Positions 23,293-31,269 of a stretch of DNA of 45,388 nucleotides are shown here, one piece after another. Each line of letters begins with the position of its first letter. Positions within the stretch are counted from its first letter, which is position 1. Origin of the DNA: Akkermansia muciniphila (GTDB taxonomy: Bacteria; Verrucomicrobiota; Verrucomicrobiia; Verrucomicrobiales; V1-33); assembly GCA_945861415.1 (NCBI GenBank), contig CAMAUV010000001.1, positions 1 through 45,388 of the forward strand, written 5' to 3'. The translations under genes were made by a program, and so were the position numbers. The notes under the pieces were generated by a model. That model searched no databases and was not told the DNA's origin. It worked only from the letters and a program-made list of their open reading frames with translations.

Positions 23293-25389
23293 ATGGCCAC
23301 GCTTCAGACGTTCCGTCACTACCGCATTTCGCAGGACCTCGGCGGCGGCACGGTAGAACTGTGGCGCGGGGCTAAGGAGTTTGCCTGTCTCGCGGTGGAC
23401 GCGCAGCGGCTGTCGTTTGTGGAACTGCATGTCATCATGAGCCCGCCGGAGAAGCCGCTGGACGTGCGTGCCTTTAACCAGCTGGTGAAGATTGCGCTGC
23501 CGCTAAGGCATCGCAACCTTCTGGGCATCATGGAGGGTGGCGAGGACGATGGAGCTCATTTCTTTGTCACGGAGTTTCTCGACGGTGAGCGGTTTGATAC
23601 TTGGCTGCCGCGCTGCAATCCGCTGCCGCCTTGGCTTGCTTTGCATTTGCTGGGGCAGATGGTGGAGGGGCTGTGTGTGCTCGCGCCGCATCCCCGGCTG
23701 CTGGGTGGGGTGGAATTGCTCAACTGCGGGGTCACTCTCAACGGAGACCGGCTGAGCGACCTCACGGTGCGGCTTTGTGATTTGGGTCTCAGCGCCGCGC
23801 AGGGCAGACAGCCGGATCCGCGGCAGATCGAACTGCGGATGATTCAGGAAACGGGACGCCTGCTTCTTTATATGCTCACCGGGGTCATGGCGCAGGGACC
23901 TGTGGAGTCCGTCGATTTTTCGGCGCTCAGTCTTCCACCTAGGTTGAGTTTTCTCCTCGGCACTTTGCTCATCCCCTCCATGCGGCATCACCCGCTTACG
24001 CTGGACCAGCTCCGCACCCTAGTGGAGCGCTGCACGCGCGATCTCTCCCCGGAGCTGGCCTCGCGTTCGGAGCGTGTCCCGGTGGAAATGCGCCCGCGCC
24101 TTCCGCTCGAGGCGCATTTCATGGCCGGCGCCGGTCTGGTGGATCTTGCCGGGGACGAGTGCACTATCGATGCCAAGCCGTTCGACGCGCTGGATCCTTA
24201 CCGGCACAGGGCGACTCAGCGGTCAACGAGGGCCCCTGCCGTCATTCAATTGCTGCCGCCGGCGCGCCTCGTGCCGCTGGATTACGCAAAATACATTGTG
24301 CAGGCGGGTGAGCGCATTCGCCCGCAGGAGCATCCGCACCTCATCCGCGTGCTGGCGTGGGATGAACTGGAGCATCCGGAAGTGCTCATGGAGGAGCACA
24401 CCGGAGAGTGGAGTCTCGATTCGTTAATACATGTGAAGGGGAAGCTTAGTGCTGCTGATACGGCCGTGGTGCTTGAGCAGCTGGAAGCCGCCGTGCGCGA
24501 GGCTGAGCATTGCGGCCTGCATCCCGTGCTGCGGAGTCCGCGGCAGATCGCGCTGCAGTTCACAGCCCCGGGCGGGGAAGAGGCATTGCCCCCTGAAGTG
24601 GAACTCGGCCACCAACCGCTGGAAAGCTGGCCAGTTTTTCGTATTAGGGTGCGGACATATCCTACTACGTTGAACTTTGCCCAACCGGAGCGCTTCAATG
24701 CCGAACGCCTCATTCACCGCGAGCCCGGCAAGGTGGAACACAGCAGCGCCGCGCGCAGCGGCAATCCATGGAGCACGGCGCCCACTTCCCGTGACTACGC
24801 TCTGCTGGCTGCATGGATGATGGGCGGCCCCAATGAAGTGCCGGAGCGGGTGCGTCCGCTTATCTACGATCATCTATCCAACCGCAGCGAGGCCTCTCTG
24901 GGCGGGCGGCGTGAATTCCTTGAGCAGTTCTTAGCCCGTGCCAAAGTTCCGAGCGGCAACACCGGAATTGTGCCCGTATCGAAACCGCGGGGTCAAACCC
25001 GACCAGTGCCCCCGGCGGCCAGTGCTGCTGGTGCGTCCGCTCCTATGGAACTCGGTGCGGAAGCCATGGCTACCGACCCTGATCTCCCGGAAGAACCGCC
25101 GGTGGGATTTGCCGAGGCCCTATTCGGTGGGGCTAAAGCGCGCACGGCTTCCCTACCTATTTCCATTTTTGGTCCTCCGGTCGAACTTGAGGAGGAGACC
25201 GAAGAGCGCAGCTTCCTCGATGGCCCCCTGCCGGGTGTGCACGACCGCCCCGGCAACGACTACGATGCTGACTACGATGAACCACCAGCTACCAACCGCC
25301 TGTTGCTCTGGGTGTTCGTCATTGGCTTGGCGGCACTCCTGGCCGGCGTGGCAGCCCACTTTAGCGGGACGGCATTCTGGAGACGTTAG
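23293..25389 (+). CDS. Tail-anchored protein with two degenerate protein-kinase-like domains
   Basis: The 698-residue protein begins with a kinase-like fold: YRISQDLGGGTVELWRG (residues 10-26, glycine-loop position), then LRHRNLLGIMEGGED, FFVTEFLDGERFDTWL, and LCDLGLS at 161-167 where DFG would be. The lysine strand reads ACLAV with no lysine, and the HRD position reads HPRLLGGVELLN, so phosphotransfer is unlikely. A second, similarly degraded lobe pair starts near residue 315 (VIQLLPPARLVPL, EHPHLIRVLAWDELEHPEVLMEE, LEQLEAAVREAEHCGLHP). A Pro-rich acidic linker leads to one transmembrane helix at about 670-690 with a short basic end. It may bind nucleotide or act as an envelope scaffold; function unknown. 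Confidence 0.65.
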   Translation: MATLQTFRHYRISQDLGGGTVELWRGAKEFACLAVDAQRLSFVELHVIMSPPEKPLDVRAFNQLVKIALPLRHRNLLGIMEGGEDDGAHFFVTEFLDGERFDTWLPRCNPLPPWLALHLLGQMVEGLCVLAPHPRLLGGVELLNCGVTLNGDRLSDLTVRLCDLGLSAAQGRQPDPRQIELRMIQETGRLLLYMLTGVMAQGPVESVDFSALSLPPRLSFLLGTLLIPSMRHHPLTLDQLRTLVERCTRDLSPELASRSERVPVEMRPRLPLEAHFMAGAGLVDLAGDECTIDAKPFDALDPYRHRATQRSTRAPAVIQLLPPARLVPLDYAKYIVQAGERIRPQEHPHLIRVLAWDELEHPEVLMEEHTGEWSLDSLIHVKGKLSAADTAVVLEQLEAAVREAEHCGLHPVLRSPRQIALQFTAPGGEEALPPEVELGHQPLESWPVFRIRVRTYPTTLNFAQPERFNAERLIHREPGKVEHSSAARSGNPWSTAPTSRDYALLAAWMMGGPNEVPERVRPLIYDHLSNRSEASLGGRREFLEQFLARAKVPSGNTGIVPVSKPRGQTRPVPPAASAAGASAPMELGAEAMATDPDLPEEPPVGFAEALFGGAKARTASLPISIFGPPVELEEETEERSFLDGPLPGVHDRPGNDYDADYDEPPATNRLLLWVFVIGLAALLAGVAAHFSGTAFWRR

Positions 25390-25439
25390 ACTTAGGTCAT
25401 CGCCCGCCAGCGCCGCGCCGCTTCGCCGGTTGCCGGAAT

Positions 25440-25864
25440 TCTCCGACCGGGTCCCGGCGGTGCGTCCAGCGGCAATGGTGGCCTTGCGGGCCCGTTCGTT
25501 GAAGTTGGCGCGCACCGTGATGACCACGTGATTCGATGGGGCCGATAATTTGGGATCAATCCCGCTTCATTTTGGCAAGGATGAGCGCCGAAATTTCCGT
25601 TGGGGTCCACTTTTTACCGTCCATCTCCACCACGTAGTTGGGATTGAGGTGGATCGTGCGGTCCGGATCGCCACTATCGTGGGCGGTAGAGCCCACGAGT
25701 TTGATGTCCTCGTGACGGTCAAAATAAACAACCGAGGGCGTCATTCGCTCGCCATCCGCATTTGGAACAATCTCCGAATTTCCGTCGGACCGAATGTGGC
25801 CCGGACCGTTGGTAGTGGTGCTCAAGTCGACTCCCCCATATTTGAGTGATCCTTTGGCGCTCAA
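25440..25864 (-). pseudogene. Hsp70 (DnaK-like) N-terminal fragment, frameshifted
   Basis: The frame from the ATG at 25864 reads YGGVDLSTTTNGP, then NSEIVPNADGERMTPSVVYF, DRHEDIKLVGS and NYVVEMDGKKWTPTEISALI before stopping at 25556. In another frame at about 25519-25454 it resumes with HVVITVRANFNERARKATIA. These are successive segments of the Hsp70 nucleotide-binding domain. Compared with the family, part of the region between the KLVGS and NYVVEMD segments is missing, a frameshift or deletion separates the two parts, and everything after the AGRTAG-like end (about residue 150 of some 600) is gone. It cannot make a working chaperone. Confidence 0.8.
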
Positions 25865-25992
25865 AGCCGGTCGGCTTTATTGTATTTATTGCCAAAATGT
25901 GCTAGTTATATATTTTGGCCCCCTAATTGAACTTATTCTATTATTTTTTGAGAAAAAGTAAATGGGAAGGATTAGAACGAATTCTTGGTGAA
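25865..25992. other. A+T-rich gap between the Hsp70 fragment and the membrane protein gene
   Basis: This short stretch is far richer in A and T than the rest of the window. A small inverted repeat AAAGCC-GGTC-GGCTTT (25863-25878) is followed by ATTGTATTTATT, possibly a weak terminator or the old promoter region of the Hsp70-like gene. No gene is seen. Confidence 0.35.
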
Positions 25993-26934
25993 TTAAAGCC
26001 CCTCGTAGGCTCCGGTGTCATCGGCACCCGTGGAAATAGAGGGCGCCGGCTGTGTTTGGACATGCTGCTGTTTGGCTGAGGCGGACCAGAAAATTCCCGC
26101 GCTGGTCATGACCACAGCCCCGATAGCCGCGAGACCGGAGTCGCCGAGGCGCACGCGCCGCCAGACACTCACCAGCAGCGCGGCGGCAGGCATGGCGGCG
26201 ACGGCCACACCCACGGAAACCAGAGGCACGCTTTCGGCCCGACTGAGGGCGGCCCGGATGAAAAGGACGACGATGCCGCCTGCGAACCACCCGGCGAGCC
26301 CCGGCGGAATGACGGCCCGGCTGCGCAACAGTAGGGACGCGAGGGCAGCTCCGCACGCCATGAGGGCCAGAGCAAGGGGCAGCATGACCATCCGGCTTTG
26401 GGAATCCAACTTCCAGAGGCTAAGCCCCGCGGCGGCTGCGAAAACGGCCATACTCTTCCAAACAGAAGCGGCAGGAAGCCCGTGCGCAAGCCATTCCGCC
26501 GATGCGAAAACAAGGAGAACGGCTGCGATTCCGAGCATAGTCCACTGTTGCCGTTCAGCCAGCGACTCATTCGGAGCCAGTAGGTAGGGAATTTTGCCGA
26601 GCATGAGCCACAGAGTGACCGCGAGCAGAACGGCAGCGGCGACCGCCATGAGCTTGAAATTGCTCTGGTGAAAGACGAACAGGCCGGCCACAAGGACGAC
26701 TGCCCCGCTGCCGGCCAGCAGCCAGTCCGACGCTTCTTTGGGCGGAAAGATCACGCTGAGAATACTCATGACGAGGTGGCAGGCGATCCAAGCGCCCCCC
26801 AGTGCGGCGAGGGTGAGCGGTCCCCTACGGTTGCCCCCTAGTTTCCAGACGCTGGCGAAAAGCAAGAATCCAATGCCGAGGCAGGCCGCGGCGCGCTTTA
26901 GAAAAAATGGCTGGAGCAATTCCGACAAATGCAT
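25993..26934 (-). CDS. Multi-pass membrane protein of unknown function
   Basis: This 313-residue protein is strongly hydrophobic, with roughly nine to ten predicted membrane segments spread over its length (for example ACLGIGFLLFASVW, WIACHLVMSILSVIF, AVVLVAGLFVF, VLLAVTLWLML, MLPLALALMACGAALASLLL). Positively charged residues occur mainly in short loops. It ends with a soluble Gln/Pro/Ser/Asp-rich tail. I recognise no transporter or enzyme motif. It has no co-directional neighbour; the next gene on the same strand is the decayed Hsp70 fragment. Expression as an authentic protein is likely because the hydrophobic pattern is consistent from end to end. Confidence 0.6.
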   Translation of the reverse strand: MHLSELLQPFFLKRAAACLGIGFLLFASVWKLGGNRRGPLTLAALGGAWIACHLVMSILSVIFPPKEASDWLLAGSGAVVLVAGLFVFHQSNFKLMAVAAAVLLAVTLWLMLGKIPYLLAPNESLAERQQWTMLGIAAVLLVFASAEWLAHGLPAASVWKSMAVFAAAAGLSLWKLDSQSRMVMLPLALALMACGAALASLLLRSRAVIPPGLAGWFAGGIVVLFIRAALSRAESVPLVSVGVAVAAMPAAALLVSVWRRVRLGDSGLAAIGAVVMTSAGIFWSASAKQQHVQTQPAPSISTGADDTGAYEGL

Positions 26935-27022
26935 GGCCTTTCTCTACATGCAGGTTTCGACCGGCGGCAAGAGGAAGGGGCGCCAGCGGATGCGGGGGAA
27001 CCTGTCTTGCCGGATGACACGG

Positions 27023-27330
27023 ATGGTGAATAGCTGCCGGAAGCTCATCTTATTCGCATCCTGTAGCTATTTACCAGTCTCCTCTTGGTTCTTCTATATG
27101 TGCGTGCAGCGTCAAATTCGGGCATCACATACATAATGGCGGACGATCTGGGCCACGCGAATGAGGATTTCAAAAGCTGCCGGGACCTGCCGCCACCGCA
27201 ACTGGACGAGTTCGCCACCAGCGGCGCGATCCTTTCACAATATTGCGTGCGGCATGTGTGCTCTCCGACGCGTGCGCCGTTGCTGGCTGGGCGCCATTCC
27301 TTGGCCCGCACGACCGGCGCAACTTCCGCG
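27023..27330 (+). pseudogene. Sulfatase N-terminal fragment, frameshifted and truncated
   Basis: One frame from the ATG at 27023 begins like a signal peptide (CRKLILFASCSYLPVSSWFF) and ends in a stop near 27136. The sulfatase reading resumes in another frame with ITYIMADDLGHANEDFK, then PPPQLDEFATSGAILSQYC and VCSPTRAPLLAGRHSLARTTG. This includes the Asp pair and the CSPTR formylglycine motif. After about 27320 the similarity ends and the PQQ-propeller gene begins at 27374, so the remaining three quarters of the sulfatase are missing. It is a decayed copy, separate from the intact sulfatase at 18779. Confidence 0.75.
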
Positions 27331-27373
27331 ATAACGTGTTTCCCCTTTCGATTTGCCTGCTCATCGTGCGGCT

Positions 27374-28639
27374 ATGTCTACTCTGATTAAATGCCTCGTT
27401 TTCTCGATTACCATTACCCCGCTGATTGCCGGTGAGTGGCCCCAATTTCGCGGTCCCTTTGCCAGCGGCCACGCCACTGCGAAGAACCTTCCGGCCGAGT
27501 GGAGCGAGACGCAGAATGTGAAATGGAAGGCCCCGCTGCCCCACAAGGGCTGGTCTACGCCGCTGGTTTCCGAAACTCAAGTCTGGCTCACTTCGGCCAC
27601 GCTGGACGGACAGGACTACTTCGTATTCTGCCTCGACCGTAAAACCGGCAAGGTTCTGCATGAGGCCAAAGTCTTCCACTCGGACAAGCCGGAGCCATTG
27701 GGCAACGACCTTAATAGCTATGCCTCCCCCACCGGCGTGCTCAGTGGCGGCAAGGTTTTTGTGCATTTCGGCAGCTACGGCACGGCATGCATTGATACCG
27801 CCAGCTTTAAGGAGGAATGGCGCCGCACTGATCTTCCCTGCCGTCACTATCGAGGCCCGGGCTCGTCGCTCTTTGACTGGAAGGACACCATCATTCTGAC
27901 TATGGACGGTGTGGATGCTCAGTATCTTTGCGCGCTCGATAAAAAAACCGGCGCAACCCGATGGAAGACGGATCGCAACACGGTCTTTGATGACCTTGGT
28001 CCCGATGGAAAACCGAAAATGGAAGGCGACCTCCGCAAGGCCTACAGCACCCCTGTCCCCATCACCGTGGGAGGAAAAACACAGATCGTCAGCACCGGCT
28101 CTAGGGCCACCGCAGGCTACGATCCGGATACAGGAAAGGAACTCTGGCGCACGCTTTACAATGGATTCTCGAACGCGTCGCTCCCTTTATGGCACGACGG
28201 CCTAGTCGTAGTCAATACCGGTCACGGAAAGGCGAACCTTCGTGCTTTCGCCATCACGCCGGAGACCACCGGCGACATCACCGCAAAGCTCCTGTGGGAG
28301 CAGACTAAAGGTATCCCGACGCGATCCTCGGCAGTCACGGTGGACGGCATCATCTACAACAACGGCGATGGCGGCATTATTACCGCAGTCGATTTTAAGG
28401 ACGGCAATCTTCTCTGGAACGAGCGTTGTCAGGGCAATGCCAGCGCCTCCGTTTTGTCTGCCGACGACAAGTTGTTCTTCTGCGATGAGAAGGGCCAGAC
28501 CACGGTGGTTAAACCCGGCCGCGCTTTCGAAAAAATCGCGCAGAATACCCTGCCGGATGGCATCATGGCCTCTCCTGTGGCAGTAGACAGCGAGCTGTTT
28601 ATCCGCACCAAAACCGCCCTTTATTGCATTAGCCGGTAG
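27374..28639 (+). CDS. Secreted PQQ-type beta-propeller repeat protein
   Basis: The ATG at 27374 starts a signal peptide (MSTLIKCLVFSITITPLIAG); the frame upstream belongs to the sulfatase remnant. The 421-residue product has repeated tryptophan-docking blades: GEWPQFRGPFASG at the start, VKWKAPLPHKGWSTPLV, VFCLDRKTGKVLHEAKV, LCALDKKTGATRWKTDRN, GYDPDTGKELWRTLYNG, and ITAVDFKDGNLLWNERC. These are blades of the BamB/PQQ-dehydrogenase-like propeller. There is no sign of the dehydrogenase catalytic residues, so it is more likely a binding or assembly protein than an enzyme. Many PVC genomes have such proteins in quantity. It is probably monocistronic. Confidence 0.85.
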   Translation: MSTLIKCLVFSITITPLIAGEWPQFRGPFASGHATAKNLPAEWSETQNVKWKAPLPHKGWSTPLVSETQVWLTSATLDGQDYFVFCLDRKTGKVLHEAKVFHSDKPEPLGNDLNSYASPTGVLSGGKVFVHFGSYGTACIDTASFKEEWRRTDLPCRHYRGPGSSLFDWKDTIILTMDGVDAQYLCALDKKTGATRWKTDRNTVFDDLGPDGKPKMEGDLRKAYSTPVPITVGGKTQIVSTGSRATAGYDPDTGKELWRTLYNGFSNASLPLWHDGLVVVNTGHGKANLRAFAITPETTGDITAKLLWEQTKGIPTRSSAVTVDGIIYNNGDGGIITAVDFKDGNLLWNERCQGNASASVLSADDKLFFCDEKGQTTVVKPGRAFEKIAQNTLPDGIMASPVAVDSELFIRTKTALYCISR

Positions 28640-28825
28640 GACGATTGGCGGCTTCGGCCGGGGCCATCACAACAAGCAATCAACGCCGGGCAGAAAACAA
28701 GTTGCAGGCTGGCGGGGAGCGCGCTACAGGTCGCGCCCCAAAATTCCGGCCCGGACCCAAATCCCGGGGCAGCTGAAATCCCGAATCTTCAATCCACCGC
28801 TCCCACGGCCTACCTTCCTCTCCTA

Positions 28826-29821
28826 ATGCCTAGCAAAGCCAAAAAGCCTGCGCCCAAAGCAGCAGTCAAAAAGCCCGCCGCCAAGCCCGCCGCCAAGCCC
28901 GCCGCCAAGCCCGCCGCCAAACCCGCCGCCAAACCCGCCGCCAAGCCCGCCGCCAAGCCCGCCGCCAAGCCCGCCGCCAAACCCGCCGCCAAGCCCGCCG
29001 CCAAGCCCGCCGCCAAGCCCGCCGCCAAGCCCGCCGCCAAGCCCGCCGCCAAAAAGCCCGCAGTCAAGAATCCTGTGGCCAAGCCCGCGGCCAAGAAGCC
29101 TGCATCCAAGTCAGCCACCTCAAAAAAGCCGGCCGTTAAACCCGCCAAATCCGCTGCCCTTGCTTCACCCGAAAAAGGTCGTTCCGTCATCAAGAAAAAG
29201 TCCGCTGCGACCGTCGAAAAGCCGTCGGTGCGCCGAACCCGCGGCAGGGAGGGGCCAACTGTCAAAACCACCCCCGCGCCCAAGGTCCCGTCCGTCATTC
29301 TGCGCCACATGCAGAAGGAAAACTGGACCCCTCCGCCCGATATGCCGAGGGCGGCCTTCCTCAGAAAACAGCGCCACCGCCTCCTCGAACTCAAGGATTC
29401 CTTCGTCGACAGCGTCAGCAGCATGACCACCGAAACCCTGCGCGCTCGTGCCGAAGGCAGCGAAGCCTCTGCTTTTGGCATGCACCAGGCCGATGCCGGC
29501 AGCGACGCCTACGACCGCGATTTCGCCCTCAGCTTGCTATCCAAGGAACAGGATGCGCTGCTCGAAATCGAAGAAGCCCTCAAGCGCCTCGATAACGGCA
29601 CCTACGGTATCTGTGAATCGTCCGGCAAGCCCATCCTGCAGGCTCGCCTTGAGGCGCTGCCCTTCGCCCGGTATACCCGTGAGTGTCAGGAGGAATATGA
29701 GCGTGAGCTGACCCTCAATGGAGGCCGCCGTCCCGTCCGCTCCCTCTTCGGTCTCATGGGTGAGGAGGACGAGGAGGAAGAAGGCGAAGAAAAGGAAACG
29801 GTTGACAAGTCGGAGGACTAA
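28826..29821 (+). CDS. DksA/TraR-family protein with long Lys/Pro/Ala-rich N-terminal tail and partial zinc finger
   Basis: The 331-residue protein has two parts. Residues about 1-140 are a histone-H1-like tail with 15 near-identical KPAA units from 16 onward, then more Lys/Ala/Pro. Residues about 165-310 are a DksA-like coiled coil and finger: AFLRKQRHRLLELKDSF, DRDFALSLLSKEQDALLEIEEAL, DNGTYGICESSGKPI, RLEALPFARYTREC. The finger keeps the C-x2-C-x17-C-x2-C spacing but only C263 and C287 remain; the other two positions are Ser266 and Thr284, so zinc is probably not needed. The end is highly acidic. It would bind RNA polymerase and perhaps DNA. It heads the cluster rpmG-rpsR-folE2. Confidence 0.85.
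   Translation: MPSKAKKPAPKAAVKKPAAKPAAKPAAKPAAKPAAKPAAKPAAKPAAKPAAKPAAKPAAKPAAKPAAKPAAKPAAKKPAVKNPVAKPAAKKPASKSATSKKPAVKPAKSAALASPEKGRSVIKKKSAATVEKPSVRRTRGREGPTVKTTPAPKVPSVILRHMQKENWTPPPDMPRAAFLRKQRHRLLELKDSFVDSVSSMTTETLRARAEGSEASAFGMHQADAGSDAYDRDFALSLLSKEQDALLEIEEALKRLDNGTYGICESSGKPILQARLEALPFARYTRECQEEYERELTLNGGRRPVRSLFGLMGEEDEEEEGEEKETVDKSED
28871..29050 (+). repeat. 12-base tandem repeat (15 units) inside the DksA-like gene
   Basis: The unit AAGCCCGCCGCC, with occasional G-to-A change giving AAACCCGCCGCC, is repeated 15 times without interruption. Each unit encodes Lys-Pro-Ala-Ala. Because the unit length is a multiple of three, gain or loss of units by replication slippage changes tail length without a frameshift. 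It is not a CRISPR array: there are no spacers. Confidence 0.95.
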
Positions 29822-29868
29822 GACACCCTCAAATCCCCTCCGAATCAGCCAACACTTTTCCATTTCCC

Positions 29869-30042
29869 ATGGCCCGCGATATCATTGTTCTCGAGTGCAC
29901 AGAAGCCCGTCCAGCCGGAGCTATCCCGTCGCGCTATGTCACCACGCGTAATAAAAAGAGCGTTCGTACGCCCGGCCGTCTTGAGAAGGTCAAATTCAAC
30001 CCGAATATGAAAAAGCGCACGCTTCACCGCGAACTCCGCTAA
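29869..30042 (+). CDS. rpmG: Ribosomal protein L33, cysteine-poor type
   Basis: The 57-residue protein (MARDIIVLECTEARPAG...) has the L33 features: SRYVTTRNKKS, then RLEKVKFNPNMKKRTLHREL. Zinc-binding L33 has two C-x-x-C pairs; here only C10 remains (ECTEAR), and the second pair position reads KFNPN, so this form does not bind zinc. It is a large-subunit protein near the E site. It lies 47 bases after the DksA-like gene and 36 bases before rpsR, so the three are probably co-transcribed. Confidence 0.92.
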   Translation: MARDIIVLECTEARPAGAIPSRYVTTRNKKSVRTPGRLEKVKFNPNMKKRTLHRELR

Positions 30043-30078
30043 TTCTCCGCGTTCTTAAGCTTCAACCAGACACCTTTC

Positions 30079-30318
30079 ATGGAACCGAAAACCACGCAGC
30101 GTCTCATCAACTTCCGAAAGTCCAACAAGCGCATGCCGCGCCGCCGTTATGACATCCGCGTAGACAAAGTTGACTTCAAAGAGCCCGAGTATCTTGCCAA
30201 GTTCACCACCGAAACGGGCAAGATCCTCCCGCGACGCCTCACTGGCCTCTCCGCATGGATGCACCGCAAGGTCACCCGTGAGATTAAGCGCTCCCGTGCG
30301 CTCAACCTCGCTCCCTAA
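30079..30318 (+). CDS. rpsR: Ribosomal protein S18, cysteine-free type
   Basis: The 79-residue protein contains the S18 core: VDFKEPEYLAKFTTETGKILPRRLTGL, then HRKVTREIKRSRALNL. The N-terminal region, which carries a C-x-x-C pair in zinc-binding S18, has no cysteine (RMPRRRYDIRV). It binds the 30S platform next to S6. S18 usually sits with S6 and L9 genes; here it follows rpmG instead, and a strong hairpin ends the transcript right after it. Confidence 0.92.
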   Translation: MEPKTTQRLINFRKSNKRMPRRRYDIRVDKVDFKEPEYLAKFTTETGKILPRRLTGLSAWMHRKVTREIKRSRALNLAP

Positions 30319-30353
30319 ACGAGGCCCCGAAGTTCTCCCACTCTTTGAATTTG

Positions 30354-30393
30354 TCAGGGGCGTATGTTGAATCATACGCCCCTGATTCATTTT
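30354..30393 (+). terminator. Intrinsic terminator-like hairpin between rpsR and folE2
   Basis: The sequence TCAGGGGCGTATG (30354-30366), a six-base loop TTGAAT and CATACGCCCCTGA (30373-30385) form a perfect 13-base-pair stem followed by TTCATTTT. This fits the end of the rpmG-rpsR transcript. The folE2 start codon is only 15 bases beyond the stem, so the hairpin would also sit in the folE2 leader of any read-through transcript. Confidence 0.8.
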
Positions 30394-30400
30394 CCCAGCC

Positions 30401-31186
30401 ATGCCCCTATCCGATACCCAAAGTGAACGCGATCCACGCAACGTGGCCATCACACGTGTCGGTGTCAGCGGCCTCAGGTATCCCGTTTCCATCGACCGAC
30501 CGGGGGGCGGGCAGTTTCACTCTGTCGCGGAGGCCACCCTCACTGCCAGTTTGCCCCCGGAGCAGCGCGGCACGCACATGAGCCGTTTTGTCGAGGAACT
30601 CCACTTCGGCCACCGCAGCTTGGGCCCCGGTGCTGTTGTTGACCTTGCCAAAAAACTCAGGTCCCGGCTCAAGGCTGCCGAAGCATCCGTGGAGATCAGG
30701 CTTCCGTGGTTCGTCGAAAAGCAGGCCCCGGTCACGGGCGGCAGCGGTCTTGTGGACTACGATGTCACATGGCGAGCCTCCGTCTCTGCCCGCGCCTCCC
30801 GCCTCCAGACTACCGTGCGCGTGCCCGTCGGCACCCTCTGCCCCTGCTCCAAGGCCATCAGCGACCGCGGTGCGCACAATCAGCGCGGGTATGCTACGGT
30901 AACCGTGGAAACTGCTAAGCCACTCTGGCCGGACGCCATCATTTCCCTAGTGGAAGGCGCCGCCAGCTGCGAACTCTACAGCGTGCTCAAACGTCCTGAT
31001 GAGAAATACGTCACCGAACGTGCTTACGACCGCCCTGTGTTCGTCGAAGACCTTGTCCGTGACATCGTCGTGGCGCTCCGAAAAGTGAAAGGCCTGAGAG
31101 GGCACCGTATCGAAGCGGAAAATCTCGAGTCAATCCACAGCCACAATGCCTGCGCGCTCATTGATGCATTAACACCCCTTTACTGA
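30401..31186 (+). CDS. folE2: GTP cyclohydrolase IB (FolE2)
   Basis: The 261-residue protein has the FolE2 pattern: RVGVSGLRYPVSID near the start, GTHMSRFVEEL at 57-67, the catalytic-cysteine region GTLCPCSKAIS (C147 and C149), then EGAASCELYSVLKRPDEKYVTE and FVEDLVRDIV. FolE2 converts GTP to 7,8-dihydroneopterin triphosphate, the entry to folate and to queuosine. Unlike FolE it is not a zinc enzyme, and in many bacteria it replaces FolE under zinc limitation (known). It follows cysteine-poor L33 and S18 genes, which fits a zinc-sparing group, though no Zur operator was found. No ribosome site is visible before the ATG. Confidence 0.93.
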   Translation: MPLSDTQSERDPRNVAITRVGVSGLRYPVSIDRPGGGQFHSVAEATLTASLPPEQRGTHMSRFVEELHFGHRSLGPGAVVDLAKKLRSRLKAAEASVEIRLPWFVEKQAPVTGGSGLVDYDVTWRASVSARASRLQTTVRVPVGTLCPCSKAISDRGAHNQRGYATVTVETAKPLWPDAIISLVEGAASCELYSVLKRPDEKYVTERAYDRPVFVEDLVRDIVVALRKVKGLRGHRIEAENLESIHSHNACALIDALTPLY

Positions 31187-31269
31187 GGCCAAAAAGCTGG
31201 AAGTCGGGTCCTTGTTTTCGCTTTCTCGTGGGTGTGGTCAGCCCATGAATAAAGCCTAGGTTTTTATCC

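Noticed and set aside
28640..28825. Zur operator upstream of the DksA-like gene
   Set aside because: No sequence near the usual TGTTATA...TATAACA palindrome is present, so zinc control stays a hypothesis from gene content only.
28871..29050. Possible CRISPR array
   Set aside because: The 12-base units are contiguous and coding, with no spacers of constant length and no cas genes nearby.
28810..29481. Minus-strand frame with repeated Ala-Ala-Gly-Leu
   Set aside because: It is the mirror image of the KPAA repeat in the DksA-like gene, not a separate elastin-like protein.
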